A DNA stretch of 64,000 nucleotides, from NCBI RefSeq assembly GCF_003570885.1, contig NZ_QXJC01000001.1, positions 1,302,001 to 1,366,000 on the forward strand, in the 5' to 3' direction. Below the pieces are notes generated by a model, which made no database searches, was not told the DNA's origin, and was given only the letters and a program-made list of their open reading frames with translations. Each line of letters opens with the position of its first letter. Positions within the stretch are counted from its first letter, which is position 1. The stretch is from Simplicispira hankyongi. Its GTDB lineage: Bacteria > Pseudomonadota > Gammaproteobacteria > Burkholderiales > Burkholderiaceae_C. The translations under genes were made by a program, and so were the position numbers. Of the stretch, positions 61,920-64,000 are shown piece after piece.

Positions 61920-62954
61920 TCAATCAAAATAGTTATCGGAAACAGCATTCATGCCATTATCAACAATGCGGCTCTCATTGAATATGCCCTTATGAAAAAC
62001 CCTGTTCCCCCTTACCAACCCAGCCCGTGTTTTATCGTCCATGAATATCGCATTCCCTCTGTTGCCCCTCAGGGTATTGCCAATGATCCTGAAAAGCGAT
62101 GTATTGAATATTGAGATACCAGAATTATTGTTCTCAGCAACCATATTTCCATTCACCTCAATATCGAAAATAGAAACCTGCGCTGGGCCGAACGCAGCAT
62201 ACGAGGCAATTCCAGCACCGCTATTGTTCCAAAATTTTGAATTTACGATCTTCACACCCCGGACCATTTCTTTCGCATCGGGCTCGATATCAATTCCCGC
62301 TTGCGGCGCCGTTCCCTTGGTGTTTATAAACGAGGAACCCGTTACAAGAATATTTTCACCAGAAATAATGGACATCCCCTGCCGCCGATTGCCATCCGCA
62401 ACAACCGAGCAGAAGCTAACATCCTTGCTATTTCCGCCGATGTAAAACCCATCTCCCCAATTGTCCTTGGACACTACATTTTTAATAATGATATTGGTTG
62501 CCGCAGCAAGCGACACCCCCATGCCCCATTCACCTTTTGTGCCCTGGTGCTGATACCGTTCACCGAGCAGAACGCCTCCGATAATCGCCACATTTGAAGC
62601 ATTCTCTATCCGCAAAATACTGTAGTTGGTGCTTCCGTTTGGAGCAGCCTTGATGACAGCATTCTCAGACAACTTCAATACCACATCGCTTTTCAACCGG
62701 ACGCCTTTCACGGCATCCACCAGGTAAACACCATCAGGGACGACAACCACACCACCGGCAACCGAAGCCTGGTCGATAGCACCCTGCAAGGCCTTGGTGT
62801 CATCGGTTATGCCATCGCCGGCAGCCCCTTGAGCCCGTGCATCGATCATTGGCTTTGCTGCCATTTTTACCGTACAGGAGTCCTGTCCGCCGGCATTTGC
62901 CAGCAATGCGATGCTCCAGAGCGGGACTATTAAAAGAGTGTGCAGAATTTTCAT
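61920..62954 (-). CDS. Secreted right-handed beta-helix protein (pectate-lyase-like)
   Basis: A 344-residue exported protein. A signal peptide (MKILHTLLIVPLWSIALLANA) is followed by the pectate_lyase_3 start IDARAQGAAGDGITDDTKAL and then parallel beta-helix coils of about 22-25 residues (NASNVAIIGGVLL, NIIIKNVVSKDNWGDGFYIG, NILVTGSSFINT, VRGVKIVNSKFWNNSGAGIA). Such proteins bind or cleave polysaccharides, often the glycan of their own locus, though structural roles exist. The DNA is AT-rich compared with the neighbours. It precedes the GT4 gene by about 85 bases. Confidence 0.88.
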   Translation of the reverse strand: MKILHTLLIVPLWSIALLANAGGQDSCTVKMAAKPMIDARAQGAAGDGITDDTKALQGAIDQASVAGGVVVVPDGVYLVDAVKGVRLKSDVVLKLSENAVIKAAPNGSTNYSILRIENASNVAIIGGVLLGERYQHQGTKGEWGMGVSLAAATNIIIKNVVSKDNWGDGFYIGGNSKDVSFCSVVADGNRRQGMSIISGENILVTGSSFINTKGTAPQAGIDIEPDAKEMVRGVKIVNSKFWNNSGAGIASYAAFGPAQVSIFDIEVNGNMVAENNNSGISIFNTSLFRIIGNTLRGNRGNAIFMDDKTRAGLVRGNRVFHKGIFNESRIVDNGMNAVSDNYFD

Positions 62955-63005
62955 TTTAAAAATATAAAAAACGGATCGCTCAATAAAACCGAGCTACCCA
63001 TGGCC

Positions 63006-64000
63006 TTACCCGCAGGCCTCATTGGCCAGCCACGCCTGAAACATCAGCACGCACCAGAGCAAATGCTGCCAGTTGCGCTGCCCGCTCAAATGCTCGGCCC
63101 ACTTCTGCCGAATGGGCGCAGGGTTGAAGTAGCCCTCGCGCTTCAGGCGCGACTCGCTCAGCAAGTCTTCGGCCCAATGGCGCAGCGGGCCGCGCAGCCA
63201 ACTGTCAATGGGCACGCCAAAGCCCATCTTGGGGCGCTCGACCAGTGCTTTGGGCACGTACCGGTGCAAAACCTGCCGCAGTATCCACTTCGTTGTGAGG
63301 TGGCCATGCTCTTGGCGCAGCAAATAGTTCACCGGCATTTGCCACGAGAACTCAACGACGCGGTGGTCCAGGAACGGCACACGTGTCTCAAGCCCGCCCC
63401 CCATCGCTGCGCGATCTACCTTGGTCAAAATGTCGTCTGGCAGATAGGTCAGCAAGTCAAGCGCCATCATGCGTTCAACCGGGCTCAGGCCTGAGAGCGC
63501 GGGCGCCAGCCCTGTCAAAGGCGTCAGCGGCTCGGTGCCGCCACGCACGACAAGTTCGGGCTGTGGCCAGTGGGACACCATGCCCGCGTAAAGCTGATCA
63601 ACCGAGCCCGCCGCCATCACGGCAGCGCCTTTGTGCAGTTTGTCACCCACGTTGGCCCACCGCCGCGCCAGCGGGGTATGGCTGGCCAGGCGGTTCCACG
63701 CTTGCGGCGACAGGCGCATCAGCCCCCACGCGACGGCTCTGCGCACAGGCTGGGGGATTGCCGAGAGGCGGCCCCACAAGCTCGCAGTGAGCGGGTAGCG
63801 GTTGTAGCCGCAAAACAGCTCGTCGCCCGCATCGCCCGAGAGCGACACCGTGACATGCTGGCGCGCGAGCTGGCTGACAAGAAAGGTGGGGATTTGCGAC
63901 GAATCGGCAAACGGCTCGTCGTACAGCGTGGGCAGGCGTGGTATGACCGCCATGGCCTGCTCAGGCGTCACGTACAGCTCGGTGTGCTCGGTGCCCAAGT
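63006..64000 (-). CDS. Asparagine synthase (glutamine-hydrolysing), C-terminal part (partial)
   Basis: The last 331 codons of an AsnB-type amidotransferase; the glutaminase half lies beyond the window end. The synthetase domain shows [16 protein letters not shown] (SGG-like PP-loop region with DE), [40 protein letters not shown] and [19 protein letters not shown]. In polysaccharide loci AsnB-like proteins often amidate uronic acids or related sugars (WbpS-like). It is the first gene in the window of the minus-strand unit, 51 bases ahead of the beta-helix gene. Confidence 0.92.
   Translation of the reverse strand, partial: LGTEHTELYVTPEQAMAVIPRLPTLYDEPFADSSQIPTFLVSQLARQHVTVSLSGDAGDELFCGYNRYPLTASLWGRLSAIPQPVRRAVAWGLMRLSPQAWNRLASHTPLARRWANVGDKLHKGAAVMAAGSVDQLYAGMVSHWPQPELVVRGGTEPLTPLTGLAPALSGLSPVERMMALDLLTYLPDDILTKVDRAAMGGGLETRVPFLDHRVVEFSWQMPVNYLLRQEHGHLTTKWILRQVLHRYVPKALVERPKMGFGVPIDSWLRGPLRHWAEDLLSESRLKREGYFNPAPIRQKWAEHLSGQRNWQHLLWCVLMFQAWLANEACG

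Overview
The window reads as a piece of chromosome from a high-GC betaproteobacterium of the order Burkholderiales, most likely family Comamonadaceae (Acidovorax-like). The evidence is the gene content and order (rpsP-rimM-trmD-rplS; ribF-ileS-lspA; crp-ftsK-lolA-rarA; orn next to a Ste24-type protease; a pimeloyl-CoA-dehydrogenase-like pair) and a dispersed 'tagctgc..agcgctt..aagcgct..gaggcc' repeat that I associate with that family. No rRNA, IS element, prophage or CRISPR array is visible. There is one tRNA gene, tRNA-Lys(CUU).

Layout. 0-13.9 kb: end of thrB, a BPSS1780-type membrane protein, a Tat-exported PhoX phosphatase, a GNAT acetyltransferase, a low-GC HD-GYP protein, a UvrD-type helicase, a secreted unknown, guaC behind a hairpin-bearing leader, a beta-hydroxyacid dehydrogenase, tRNA-Lys, a Bcr/CflA exporter and a PAS-PAS-GGDEF cyclase. 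13.9-26.8 kb: DEAD-box RNA helicase, oligoribonuclease, Ste24-like protease, phhB, rsgA, a CobD/CbiB-like protein, a Nudix CoA pyrophosphatase, the S16 ribosomal operon, a GNAT enzyme, a TM2 protein, a Pit phosphate transporter with its DUF47 partner, and a DUF486 protein. 26.9-50.2 kb: livHMGF, rarA, DUF1304, lolA, ftsK, a Crp/Fnr regulator, trxB, rpmB-rpmG, rsmB, purN, yceH, two acyl-CoA dehydrogenases, a TPR-methyltransferase, an HNH nuclease and ribF-ileS-lspA. Almost all of this is housekeeping.

50.3-64 kb is accessory: a surface-polysaccharide locus. On the plus strand lie a FecR-like Gly-rich secreted protein, an O-antigen ligase/polymerase and a small lipoprotein. On the minus strand, in transcription order, are asnB (cut by the window end), a secreted beta-helix protein, a GT4 glycosyltransferase, a PglC-type initiating sugar-phosphate transferase, an AT-rich ATP-grasp ligase, a PglD/NeuD-type acetyltransferase, an AAA/DUF4143 ATPase, a DegT aminotransferase, a VanZ-like protein and a CapD/PglF-type dehydratase. 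Dehydratase, aminotransferase, acetyltransferase and PglC-like transferase together form a plausible route from a UDP-HexNAc to an undecaprenyl-linked di-N-acetylated 2,4-diamino-trideoxyhexose (bacillosamine-type), with two foreign-looking genes (ATP-grasp, DUF4143 ATPase) inserted in it.

Most notable: (1) degenerate copies of one palindromic repeat lie in frame inside at least seven protein genes (uvrD, a secreted unknown, rsgA, rarA, rsmB, an acyl-CoA dehydrogenase, ileS) and in four intergenic gaps; (2) the ATP-grasp gene is bracketed by two diverged copies of the same pglC-end/pglD-start junction, leaving a truncated acetyltransferase start that overlaps the ATP-grasp ATG and an orphan pglC 3' end; (3) a 90-base compound hairpin of the 'ttggggtcagattcc' type sits exactly between the two halves of the polysaccharide locus; (4) guaC and the liv operon share a leader design in which a TACAAT box is followed within 5-10 bases by a 7-bp hairpin and a T6 run; (5) an intrinsic-terminator-like hairpin sits just before rimM inside the S16 operon.
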